Below, piece after piece: positions 26,693-33,024 of a DNA stretch of 36,806 nucleotides. The position numbers were made by a program, and so were the translations under genes. The notes under the pieces are model-generated. The model had not been told where the DNA came from and made no database searches. It saw only the letters and a list, made by a program, of their open reading frames with translations. Position 1 is the first letter of the stretch; every line of letters begins with the position of its first letter. The stretch comes from Clostridia bacterium. GTDB lineage: Bacteria > Bacillota > Clostridia > Oscillospirales > CAG-272. The stretch lies in the NCBI GenBank assembly GCA_017461385.1, contig JAFTXZ010000001.1:1-36806 (forward strand), given 5' to 3'.

Positions 26693-27943
26693 ATGGAGCT
26701 TTTTGAAACAATAAAGCAGCTTTGCCAAGGGGCAAGGCGTGCGTCCTATTCTATCGCACTCGCTAGCGAAAGCGAAAGAAACGAGCTGCTTAAGAAAATT
26801 GCCGAGGATATTAAGACAAGCTGTGATGGCATAATTGAGGCAAATGCAATAGACCTAAAAAACGCTAAGGAAAATGGAATTAGCGACGCTATGCTAGACA
26901 GGCTTATGCTAAATAAGGACAGAATTTATGCAATAAGCGATGCTATTATTCAAATAGTAAATTTGCCCGACCCACTAAATGATAGTGTTCATTTTACTCG
27001 TCCTAATGGTCTTAAAATCGAAAAAAGACGTGTTCCTCTTGGCGTAATTGGTATGATTTACGAAGCAAGACCTAATGTTACGCCTGACGCATCTGTTCTT
27101 TGCTTAAAGAGTGGTAATGCAGTTGTGCTTCGCGGTGGCAAGGAGGCAATTTTCTCAAATCGCAAGATTGTTGAGGTTATACGTGCTTCTCTTAAGAGCT
27201 GTGGCTTTGACGAGAATTGCGTCTGCTTAATTGAAGACACCACAAGAGAAAGTGCAAACGTGCTTATGTCAATGCGTGGATATATTGACGTTTTGATTCC
27301 ACGTGGTGGCAAGGGGCTAATTAAAAACGTAGTCGAAAATTCTTCTGTTCCTGTTATCGAAACAGGTGCTGGAAATTGTCATCTTTACGTTGATGAGGGT
27401 GCTGATATTGACCTTGCACTTAAGGTTGCATTAAATGCAAAATGCTCCCGTCCATCTGTTTGCAACGCTATTGAAACTATACTTGTAAACAAAAGTGAGG
27501 CAGAAGAATTTTTGCCTAAGTTCTTCGAAATAACAAGAAGGTATAATCTTGAATTCAGAGGTTGTGAAAAATCCTGTCAAATTCTTAAGGGTATTACTCC
27601 TGCAACTGACGAGGACTACAACACAGAATACGACGACTATATTGTTAGCATTAAGGTAGTTGATGACGTTTTTGAAGCGGTTGAGCATATAAGAAAATAT
27701 TCAACTGCACACAGTGAGGCTATCATTACAAGAAATGAAAAGAACGCCGACTACTTTGTTAAGGCTATTGACTCCTGTGCTCTTTACGTTAATGCCTCAA
27801 CCAGATTCACCGATGGTGGTGAGTTCGGCTTAGGTGCAGAAATTGGTATTTCCACACAAAAGCTTCACGTAAGAGGTCCTATGGGGCTTAGTGCCTTGAC
27901 CTCTGAAAAATATGTAATTAAAGGAAATGGACAAATCAGATGA
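26693..27943 (+). CDS. proA: Gamma-glutamyl phosphate reductase
   Basis: This 416-residue enzyme reduces gamma-glutamyl phosphate to glutamate semialdehyde with NADPH. It belongs to the aldehyde dehydrogenase fold. The catalytic cysteine is C257 in SRPSVCNAIET. The segments GMIYEARPNVTPDAS, VLRGGKEA and IPRGGKGLI are typical, and the C-terminal GGEFGLGAEIGISTQKLHVR is complete. It overlaps thiI by 4 bases (ATGA at 27940). The proC step that finishes proline synthesis is not in the window. Confidence 0.97.
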   Translation: MELFETIKQLCQGARRASYSIALASESERNELLKKIAEDIKTSCDGIIEANAIDLKNAKENGISDAMLDRLMLNKDRIYAISDAIIQIVNLPDPLNDSVHFTRPNGLKIEKRRVPLGVIGMIYEARPNVTPDASVLCLKSGNAVVLRGGKEAIFSNRKIVEVIRASLKSCGFDENCVCLIEDTTRESANVLMSMRGYIDVLIPRGGKGLIKNVVENSSVPVIETGAGNCHLYVDEGADIDLALKVALNAKCSRPSVCNAIETILVNKSEAEEFLPKFFEITRRYNLEFRGCEKSCQILKGITPATDEDYNTEYDDYIVSIKVVDDVFEAVEHIRKYSTAHSEAIITRNEKNADYFVKAIDSCALYVNASTRFTDGGEFGLGAEIGISTQKLHVRGPMGLSALTSEKYVIKGNGQIR

Positions 27944-29154
27944 TTGAGGGAAAGATTAAGGAAGTAATCCTTTGTAAATATGGCGAGGTTATTCTTAAGG
28001 GTGCTAATCGTTCAGACTTTGAGGCAAAAATGCTTAAGCAATTAAGATTAAGGGCTAAGCGTATTGGAAATTACAAGATTTTCTATGCTCAAAGTACTGT
28101 TTATATTGAGCCACTTGATGAGGAAAGCCTTGACAAAATAGATGAGATGACCTATCAAGCAACCCACGTTTTTGGATTTGTTGGTGTTTCTCGTGCATTT
28201 GCCTGCAAAAAAGATATGAATGAGATTTTAGAGGTGGTTCGCACCTACTTGCCTGAAAAGCTTAAGAGCTACAAAACCTTTAAGGCCGAGGCAAAAAGAG
28301 CTGACAAGCGATTCCCATTAAAATCCCCTGAAATTTCTGCACAGGTTGGCGGTGCCGTTCTTTCCTCAGTTCCTAAAATCAAGGTCGATATACACAATCC
28401 AGAGGTTGTGGTAAGAGTTGAAATTCGTGAAAGCGAGGCATATATTCACGCAGGTCAGGAAAAGGGTGCAGGTGGTATTCCTTACGGCTGTAGCGGCCGT
28501 GGTCTTCTCTTGCTTTCTGGTGGAATTGATTCCCCGGTGGCTGGCTATATGATGGCTAAGCGTGGTGTGGAGCTTGAGGCGATTCACTTCGAAAGCTATC
28601 CTTACACCTCAGAGCGCGCTAAGGAAAAGGTGCTTGAGCTTGCTAAGCACTTAACAAATTATACTATGCGCCTACGTGTGCACGTGGTTTCTCTTACTAA
28701 AATTCAAGAGTTACTCCGTGATAATTGCGAAGAGGAATATTTTACACTTTTACTACGCAGATATATGATGGCTATTTCTCTAAAGCTCGCACATGAGCTT
28801 GACTGCGAGGCTATTATCACAGGTGAAAGCCTTGGTCAGGTTGCAAGTCAAACCATGAAAGCTATTAACGTTACAAATGCCCTTGCTGACATTCCTGTAT
28901 ATCGTCCACTTATCGGCATGGATAAGGACGAAATTGTTCAAATATCCAGAAAAATTGGCACCTTTGATACCTCCGTATTGCCTTACGAGGATTGCTGTAC
29001 GGTATTCACACCAAGACATCCAAGAACAAGGCCAGAGCTTGACAAGGTGATTGAGCAAGAGAATAAGCTTGATTTCAATGCATTGGTGGAGGAAGCCTAC
29101 AGTACCAAGGAATCAATAGTTGTTATGGCTTTCAAGGACAATAAATCTGAATAA
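27940..29154 (+). CDS. thiI: tRNA 4-thiouridine synthase ThiI
   Basis: This 404-residue protein adds sulfur at U8 of tRNA and can supply sulfur for thiazole synthesis. The N-terminal ferredoxin-like and THUMP region runs to about residue 170. The PP-loop is SGGIDS (193-198) followed by GYMMAKRGVELEAIHF. The C-terminal segments TGESLGQVASQT and DCCTVFTPRHP are present, with cysteines C352 and C353. There is no C-terminal rhodanese domain, unlike Escherichia coli ThiI, which is usual in Firmicutes. No iscS/nifZ-type desulfurase gene lies next to it. It is translationally coupled to proA. Confidence 0.96.
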   Translation: MIEGKIKEVILCKYGEVILKGANRSDFEAKMLKQLRLRAKRIGNYKIFYAQSTVYIEPLDEESLDKIDEMTYQATHVFGFVGVSRAFACKKDMNEILEVVRTYLPEKLKSYKTFKAEAKRADKRFPLKSPEISAQVGGAVLSSVPKIKVDIHNPEVVVRVEIRESEAYIHAGQEKGAGGIPYGCSGRGLLLLSGGIDSPVAGYMMAKRGVELEAIHFESYPYTSERAKEKVLELAKHLTNYTMRLRVHVVSLTKIQELLRDNCEEEYFTLLLRRYMMAISLKLAHELDCEAIITGESLGQVASQTMKAINVTNALADIPVYRPLIGMDKDEIVQISRKIGTFDTSVLPYEDCCTVFTPRHPRTRPELDKVIEQENKLDFNALVEEAYSTKESIVVMAFKDNKSE

Positions 29155-29209
29155 TATGGCACACTGTGTCTGATTTTTAACTATTTTTTTACTAAAGAGG
29201 TAAATAAAA

Positions 29210-29464
29210 TTGGGACAACAAGATAAAAAATTTTTAACATTTACAAACGATGACGGAAGTGAAACCGTTTACGAGCTTATTGACGAATGTACAATTGACG
29301 GAAACACCTACGTAGCTATTGCCCCTACTGAATACTACGTGCTTAAAAAGGTAACCTCAGGCAAAAAGGAGGATACCTACATTCCAATTGAAGGCAAGGA
29401 GCTTGATAAGGTTTTCCCCGTCTTCGATGCAAGAATAAACATTATTGACCACGATAATAAATAA
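29210..29464 (+). CDS. DUF1292 family protein
   Basis: This 84-residue protein starts at TTG 29210, with AAAGAGG upstream at 29194-29200. The first half (FLTFTNDDGSETVYELIDEC, then TIDGNTYVAIAP) and the YYVLK strand match the DUF1292 (YrzB-like) pattern of small acidic beta-rich proteins common in Firmicutes. No function is established. It follows thiI by 55 bases and may be the last gene of the proB operon. No terminator hairpin is seen after it. Confidence 0.8.
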   Translation: MGQQDKKFLTFTNDDGSETVYELIDECTIDGNTYVAIAPTEYYVLKKVTSGKKEDTYIPIEGKELDKVFPVFDARINIIDHDNK

Positions 29465-29509
29465 TTTTTACCTTTTTGCATATAATAATTGCAAGTGAAG
29501 CTGTGCTTT

Positions 29510-29850
29510 TGTACATTGAATTTGTCGGCGAGGAGTAACAACACAGAAAAGCGCCACTTATCGTTGAGAAAAGCATATTTGGTAAGACTTCGTTTCCTAC
29601 TCTTGTTTTACACAAAAGAAACAAGAGTATCGAGGCGCACCGCAGACGACAGATGATGGCGTACCCTTGTACGTCGAATTTGTCGGCGAGGAGCAACATA
29701 GAAAAACATATTTAGCAAGACTTCACTTCCTGAATTGTTTTGGGAAGGAGAAGCAAGCTTTTCAAGGCGCAACGCAGTTTGTGGACTAAGGCTATCTTGT
29801 GATAGTCGAGGTCGCAAACGAGTAGCAACATAGAAAAACGCCGTTTATCA
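29510..29850. repeat. Three degenerate tandem copies of a noncoding unit
   Basis: Copies begin at 29510, 29668 and 29798. The first two open with TGTAC and GAATTTGTCGGCGAGGAG and share the AGAAAA tract, CATATTT, AAGACTTC and GGCGCA(C/A)CGCAG blocks. The third copy is shorter and keeps AACATAGAAAAACGCC and TTATCATT. The period is 158 then 130 bases because copy 2 lacks part of the middle. Copy 1 contains a perfect 10-bp hairpin, ACTCTTGTTT (29599-29608) with AAACAAGAGT (29619-29628). The base composition is richer in G+C than the flanks and no convincing protein is encoded. Identity is unknown. Confidence 0.72.
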
Positions 29851-29859
29851 TTCACAAAA

Positions 29860-30074
29860 CCTGCTGGGTGCGTGATATTCGCGCATTTAGGAACCTACAA
29901 GTGTTTTATGGAGTCCAATATCCAATATCGGTGTGCAGGCCTCCTATCCTTCTCTCTCTTAATGAGACTTTTTGTCTGGACGGGGATTGGTAGACGTTGG
30001 AAGCAGAAAAGATATTATGAGGACACCACCCTGGCTAACAGGGTTCAACAAGCGGTTTACACGGCCTTGGCGGG
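29860..30074 (+). ncRNA. ssrS: Structured RNA, probable 6S RNA
   Basis: The ends form a long closing stem: CCTGCTGGGTGCGTG (29860-29874) pairs with CACGGCCTTGGCGGG (30060-30074) at 13 of 15 positions. Inside it there are two long, mostly unpaired strands, with a small perfect hairpin ACCCTGGCTAACAGGGT on the 3' side. An apical stem follows, with TCCAA and CCAAT on the 5' side pairing with ATTGG and TTGGA on the 3' side. Closing stem, large central bubble with a 3'-side hairpin, and apical stem is the 6S architecture, which mimics an open promoter and binds sigma-A RNA polymerase. The 3' end GGGCTTATTTT and the terminator after it fit. GAACC in the 5' bubble can also pair with GGGTTC. The name rests on fold, not on remembered sequence identity. 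Confidence 0.48.
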
Positions 30075-30089
30075 CTTATTTTATAAATC

Positions 30090-30115
30090 ATCGGGCTTTT
30101 TGCCCGATTTTTTAT
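30090..30115 (+). terminator. Terminator after the 6S-like RNA
   Basis: ATCGGGC (30090-30096) pairs with GCCCGAT (30102-30108) across loop TTTTT, followed by TTTTTATT. It lies 15 bases beyond the closing stem. Confidence 0.88.
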
Positions 30116-30136
30116 TACTATAAGTAAATTGGACGT

Positions 30137-30171
30137 AAAAAAAAGTGGGCTACCATATAGCCCACTTTTTT
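30137..30171. terminator. Bidirectional terminator hairpin before the nitroreductase gene end
   Basis: GTGGGCTA (30145-30152) pairs with TAGCCCAC (30158-30165) with a 5-base loop, flanked by A7 and T6. It can act on both strands; it lies about 100 bases past the minus-strand nitroreductase stop. The 103 bases between 30172 and 30274 show nothing else recognisable. Confidence 0.85.
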
Positions 30172-30274
30172 ATAGAGATATTGATATAAGTGCTAAAGGC
30201 ATAAAATGAGGAGAGCTTGAAAATTTATTGTAGCTTCTCAACATTAATGATTTTATATGCTTGCTTTAACAACT

Positions 30275-30934
30275 CTATTTCCATTTTACGGGAATTTCTG
30301 CCCCTAGCTCGAAATGATATTTCACTATACCTAGGTCAATTTTATGACAAGGACCAAAGAAGGATTTTGCCTCAACCTCGCCATTTTCCAAAAGTGTTAT
30401 CAAAAATTTCTGTTGATTTATTGCAGTGGGTGCAAGCATTGCAAGCTCCATTCCATTCTTGAACCATTCGGGCATTTCTCCACTTACTGAGCAAAGCTTT
30501 TCCATTGGCTTAGACCTTCTTGGAAGTCCTCTGTTTCTGCCGTGTCCAATTGCGATTATCAAATAGAATTTCTCACCCTTTTCAAGCTTTAGCCTTATGC
30601 CACCTATCCTGTAGGTAAGGGCAACCCAACAGGTGTTTAATCCTAGCATTTGGGCATAAATAACCAGCTTTTCTCCATAATAGCCCACCTGCTCATCCAT
30701 ATTCTTAGGACCCTTTATGGTTATATAGTTATAGCAATTTTCAAAGCGTCCGTAGTGTGCAAGAGGTCCTGTAAAGGCTTTTTTGTCATCAAGAACAAGC
30801 TCAAAGGTTAAGCCACTTGCCTTGTTTAGCTGTGCTATTAGTTCATTTAACTTCTCTACAAGCTCACCTTCTATGGGAACATCCTTATACTGTCTTACAG
30901 AGTGTCGCTTTAATACAGCTTTTTTAATATCCAT
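30275..30934 (-). CDS. Nitroreductase-family protein (TM1586-type)
   Basis: Start chosen at ATG 30934 (MDIKKAVLKRHSVRQYKD), preceded by AAAAGGAG, 1 base after the upstream gene's stop; the frame extends further into that gene without a ribosome site. The 219-residue protein has the nitroreductase opening RHSVRQYKDVPIEGELVEKL with the FMN-phosphate-type arginine. The middle block is EQVGYYGEKLVIYAQMLGLN followed by TCWVAL, and a late MLAPTAINQQ block is typical of this family. It probably binds FMN and uses NAD(P)H. The partner gene pnuC imports an NAD precursor, which fits a shared link to NAD(P)H use or supply, but that is inference. The substrate is unknown. Confidence 0.85.
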   Translation of the reverse strand: MDIKKAVLKRHSVRQYKDVPIEGELVEKLNELIAQLNKASGLTFELVLDDKKAFTGPLAHYGRFENCYNYITIKGPKNMDEQVGYYGEKLVIYAQMLGLNTCWVALTYRIGGIRLKLEKGEKFYLIIAIGHGRNRGLPRRSKPMEKLCSVSGEMPEWFKNGMELAMLAPTAINQQKFLITLLENGEVEAKSFFGPCHKIDLGIVKYHFELGAEIPVKWK

Positions 30935-30935
30935 A

Positions 30936-31622
30936 CTACTCCTTTTGCATTCTTTCCATTCGTTTCCAGCTGATAAATCCATAGGCATCGTTAATAAGAA
31001 ACATTACAAAGCACATTATCATTGGAATATATGCTGGATTTTCTATTGATGCTAAAATCCACATTATAATTAATACAATATCGTTTGAGCAATAGCCTAG
31101 TGCGTAATATGGTATTCTCATAAATGTCATATAAGCAGCTAAAAAGCTTGTTGCAACGGAAATTGTGCTTATAATTAGCTTGGCTGTTCCTAGAGCCTTT
31201 AGTATAAAATAAAAGGCAAATGTTACACACAGGGTCAAGAAAAGCATTATAGCAATTTGTTTTTTGCTCATCTTATTTACCTTAACCTGCCCAGAGCTTT
31301 CATAGGGATTTTTAAGCCATGTTATAAGGGCAACCACTGCCATTGGTGCAGACATTCCAAGATAGGTTATCATTTCTCCATAATACTTAAGATAAAAAGA
31401 AATAATTCCGTAAAATATAGCGAAAATTATAATCAGCACTTGCCCAAGCGCCTGCCCCTTAGCAACAAAAATCAAGGCTGTTATACCAATAAGCGAGGCT
31501 AATAGAGTTAAGTAGTTCTTCTCTGGCATTAAAAGAAAGGACAATGCGACAATAGTAAGCGAGCTTAGCCATAATATAAGCTCAAATTTCGTTAAGCTCT
31601 TAATTGGATTTTTGATTTTCAT
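30936..31622 (-). CDS. pnuC: PnuC-family nicotinamide riboside transporter
   Basis: This 228-residue integral membrane protein has seven or so hydrophobic segments. The KSLTKFELILWLSSLTIVAL start, the AKGQALGQVLIIIFAIFYGI block and the late ND(A)YGFISWKRM ending match the PnuC family. Members bring nicotinamide riboside (or related precursors) across the membrane by facilitated diffusion, with phosphorylation by a kinase trapping it. The ribosome site GAGGAG lies before ATG 31622. It is the first gene of a two-gene operon with the nitroreductase and has a strong sigma-A promoter and a structured leader upstream. Confidence 0.87.
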   Translation of the reverse strand: MKIKNPIKSLTKFELILWLSSLTIVALSFLLMPEKNYLTLLASLIGITALIFVAKGQALGQVLIIIFAIFYGIISFYLKYYGEMITYLGMSAPMAVVALITWLKNPYESSGQVKVNKMSKKQIAIMLFLTLCVTFAFYFILKALGTAKLIISTISVATSFLAAYMTFMRIPYYALGYCSNDIVLIIMWILASIENPAYIPMIMCFVMFLINDAYGFISWKRMERMQKE

Positions 31623-31721
31623 TTTCTCCTCTTATTGATGCTCCTTAAAAAATAAGAAGCATCATATGTATCTTCTAAGACCTAACGATACACAGATGCT
31701 ACCCGGTGGCAGATATTTGTC
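31623..31721 (-). promoter_or_regulatory. Structured pnuC leader with two mutually exclusive hairpins, candidate riboswitch
   Basis: On the minus strand the roughly 100-nt leader begins with a small hairpin CTGCC-ACCG-GGTAG. Next, AGCATC (31700-31695) pairs with GATGCT (31663-31658), enclosing an inner stem TGTATC/GATACA (31692-31687 with 31672-31667) and a 14-base loop. The same GATGCTTC (31663-31656) can instead pair with GGAGCATC (31644-31637), so both folds cannot form at once. The second hairpin ends 6 bases before the GAGGAG ribosome site. There is no T run after it, so control at translation is more likely than termination. It does not match a riboswitch class I can name; a link to NAD precursors is inference from pnuC. 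Confidence 0.5.
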
Positions 31722-31727
31722 TCGTAG

Positions 31728-31756
31728 ATTATACCATATAAGGATTTTTTTGTCAA
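31728..31756 (-). promoter_or_regulatory. Sigma-A promoter of pnuC-nitroreductase
   Basis: On the minus strand perfect TTGACA (31756-31751) and perfect TATAAT (31733-31728) are separated by 17 bases. The start site is predicted near 31721. Confidence 0.92.
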
Positions 31757-31844
31757 TAAAAACTATTGAAATCTCACTTATTCTGTGGTATACTACAAAA
31801 GCAAATATTTGAAATTTCTCAAATTGCTAATGTTTTATATATGT

Positions 31845-31893
31845 GCAGGATTACTCAAGTGGTTGAAGAGGCGTGACTCGAAATCGTGCGCTA
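31845..31893 (+). pseudogene. Truncated tRNA-Ser(CGA), 5' part only
   Basis: The acceptor 5' strand GCAGGAT, the D-arm ACTCAAGTGGTTGAAGAGGC and the anticodon arm with CTCGAAA (anticodon CGA at 31879-31881) are clear. The sequence stops matching a tRNA in the variable arm; no T-arm GTTCGAATC or acceptor 3' strand with CCA follows. A minus-strand open stretch runs across it and ends in its D-arm. It is probably a remnant of recombination or insertion at a tRNA-Ser gene. Confidence 0.65.
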
Positions 31894-32010
31894 ATATCAG
31901 AAACCGCCTTTTGACAAATCCTTTTGCCATCTGCCTTCATCGCCTCTTGTCGTTCAATTTTCAAAACCTTATCTAACGGAAAATCTAACGGATTTTCCCC
32001 CTATCTAACT
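31894..32010 (-). other. Short open remnant and ATCTAAC direct repeats at the tRNA-Ser junction
   Basis: Between the two tRNA-Ser sequences, ATCTAAC occurs three times (31971-31977, 31983-31989, 32003-32009). On the minus strand an open frame of about 50 codons reads through this stretch, includes IERQEAMKADGKRICQKA, and closes in the truncated tRNA at about 31846. It has no start codon with a ribosome site. It may be the tail of a lost mobile-element gene; I do not recognise the protein. Confidence 0.35.
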
Positions 32011-32016
32011 AAATAC

Positions 32017-32104
32017 GCAAGCGTATCGAAGTGGTCATAACGGGGCTGACTCGAAATCAGTTTGCCATAAAGGCACGTGAGTTCGAATCTCACCGCTTGC
32101 GCCA
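32017..32104 (+). tRNA. tRNA-Ser, anticodon CGA, CCA encoded
   Basis: The acceptor strands are GCAAGCG (32017-32023) and CGCTTGC (32094-32100), then discriminator G and encoded CCA (32102-32104). The anticodon loop CTCGAAA carries CGA at 32052-32054 and reads UCG serine codons. The long variable arm TGCC-ATAAA-GGCA is typical of class II tRNA. The T-arm is GTGAG-TTCGAAT-CTCAC. Confidence 0.95.
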
Positions 32105-32140
32105 AACCCTTGTAAGCAAAGGCTTTACAAGGGTTTTTAT
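32104..32140 (+). terminator. Terminator after tRNA-Ser
   Basis: AACCCTTGTAA (32105-32115) pairs with TTACAAGGGTT (32125-32135) across a 9-base loop, followed by TTTATTTTT. It starts directly after the CCA. Confidence 0.88.
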
Positions 32141-32308
32141 TTTTCAAAATTCGAACCTGTATTAAACACAGAGAAAAAGACTTTTGCGAATAAAATTCTA
32201 CGAGTTTTAATTTTGTCCTTTCCTACCACCATCACTTTCGCTCACTTCGCACACTCCCTCTCCTCATGAGTTCGAATCGCCTTTTCTTTGATTACTGCGA
32301 CGCAAAAA
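32141..32308. other. Gene-free stretch with a tRNA T-arm-like fragment
   Basis: No coding region is supported here. TGAGTTCGAATC (32267-32278) repeats the T-arm of the neighbouring tRNA-Ser (32078-32089) exactly over 12 bases. It lacks the rest of a tRNA and looks like debris from recombination at a tRNA gene. Confidence 0.4.
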
Positions 32309-32336
32309 ACGAGTGCCGAAGCACTCGTCTATTTTT
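32309..32336. terminator. Terminator hairpin, GAGTGC/GCACTC family
   Basis: ACGAGTGC (32309-32316) pairs with GCACTCGT (32321-32328) with a CGAA tetraloop. A run of A before and T after gives T runs on both strands. It lies downstream of the minus-strand gene ending at 32455, with about 120 unassigned bases between. Confidence 0.8.
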
Positions 32337-32454
32337 TAAAATTTTCGCATGCACACGCCACAGTGCCATTTCATAATAAATTCATATTTTTGTATTTAAT
32401 TGTGTAGCTCGATAAATTGGGATTTGTCGGACAGTTTTATTATTAATGGTATGG

Positions 32455-32847
32455 CTAATCCGTAATTTTCAGAAAATAAGGACCACACAAATCACCCTCA
32501 TGAGTTTTAATATAGGTCCACGCATAATCTCGGGCAACCACATAAAACTCGGTCAACTTTTGGTCGATTTTTTCAGCGGTATCATACTCATTAGAGAGTT
32601 TGTTTGTTACACCATTACTACCGAACATATCGCAACAAATGCAATCATTCTTTTCTATTTTATCAAAAGCCCGCCTTGCGTCATTACCAACTAACAAACC
32701 ATCTGGCTTTATCAGTTCCCAGGAGAAAACATGCCAAATGAACTGGTCTTTGACATATTGTTCAATCTGTTTTTCAGTAACCCCTTTTGCAAAGTGGCGT
32801 AGCCATTGATTGGTGAATTTTTGCTTTGTCATAGAAAATTTGGCCAT
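32455..32847 (-). CDS. Small uncharacterised protein, DUF4275-like
   Basis: Start chosen at ATG 32847 (MAKFSMTKQKFTNQWL) with AAAGGAGAG upstream; the frame extends to 32892 without a ribosome site. The 130-residue soluble protein has FIWHVFSWEL, a GNDARRAFDKI helix and a short tail GPYFLKITD. The W-H-x-F-S and G-(D/N)-x-A-R-x-A-F-D text reminds me of DUF4275, but I cannot confirm it. No catalytic motif is evident. It has its own good promoter and lies first in the accessory block beyond the tRNA. Confidence 0.6.
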   Translation of the reverse strand: MAKFSMTKQKFTNQWLRHFAKGVTEKQIEQYVKDQFIWHVFSWELIKPDGLLVGNDARRAFDKIEKNDCICCDMFGSNGVTNKLSNEYDTAEKIDQKLTEFYVVARDYAWTYIKTHEGDLCGPYFLKITD

Positions 32848-32928
32848 AATATCTCTCCTTTCAAATATTATCAAACCGCTCTCGCAGGTCATTTTAACAC
32901 TTCGTCAAATTCTTGTTTATCTATTTTT

Positions 32929-32957
32929 ATTATATCACAACACATAAAGCATTTCAA
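32929..32957 (-). promoter_or_regulatory. Sigma-A promoter of the DUF4275-like gene
   Basis: On the minus strand TTGAAA (32957-32952) and perfect TATAAT (32934-32929) are separated by 17 bases, about 80 bases before the start codon. Confidence 0.8.
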
Positions 32958-32991
32958 TAACGCAACAGTTGTTTTTAAAGTAAACCACTCA

Positions 32992-33018
32992 AGCGAGTGC
33001 CGATTTTCAGCACTCGCT
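32992..33018. repeat. 27-nt hairpin element, copy 1 of 2
   Basis: GCGAGTGC and GCACTCGC form an 8-bp stem around loop CGATTTTCA. The same 27 bases occur at 35723-35749. It begins 7 bases past the stop of the sigma-factor gene and probably stabilises or ends its transcript, although a strong T run exists only on the plus strand. Confidence 0.85.
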
Positions 33019-33024
33019 TTTTGC

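Noticed and set aside
29442-29817. Minus-strand open frames of 69-85 codons in the repeat region
   Set aside because: They have no ribosome site, unusual composition and cross the tandem noncoding repeat; similar text recurs only because the DNA repeats.
30122-30274. A gene or further RNA between the 6S-like terminator and the nitroreductase gene
   Set aside because: Only a bidirectional terminator hairpin is recognisable; no ribosome site or open frame of useful length is present.
32992-33018. CRISPR repeat, based on the identical 27-nt hairpins
   Set aside because: There are only two identical copies 2.7 kb apart with genes between them and no spacer array or cas genes.
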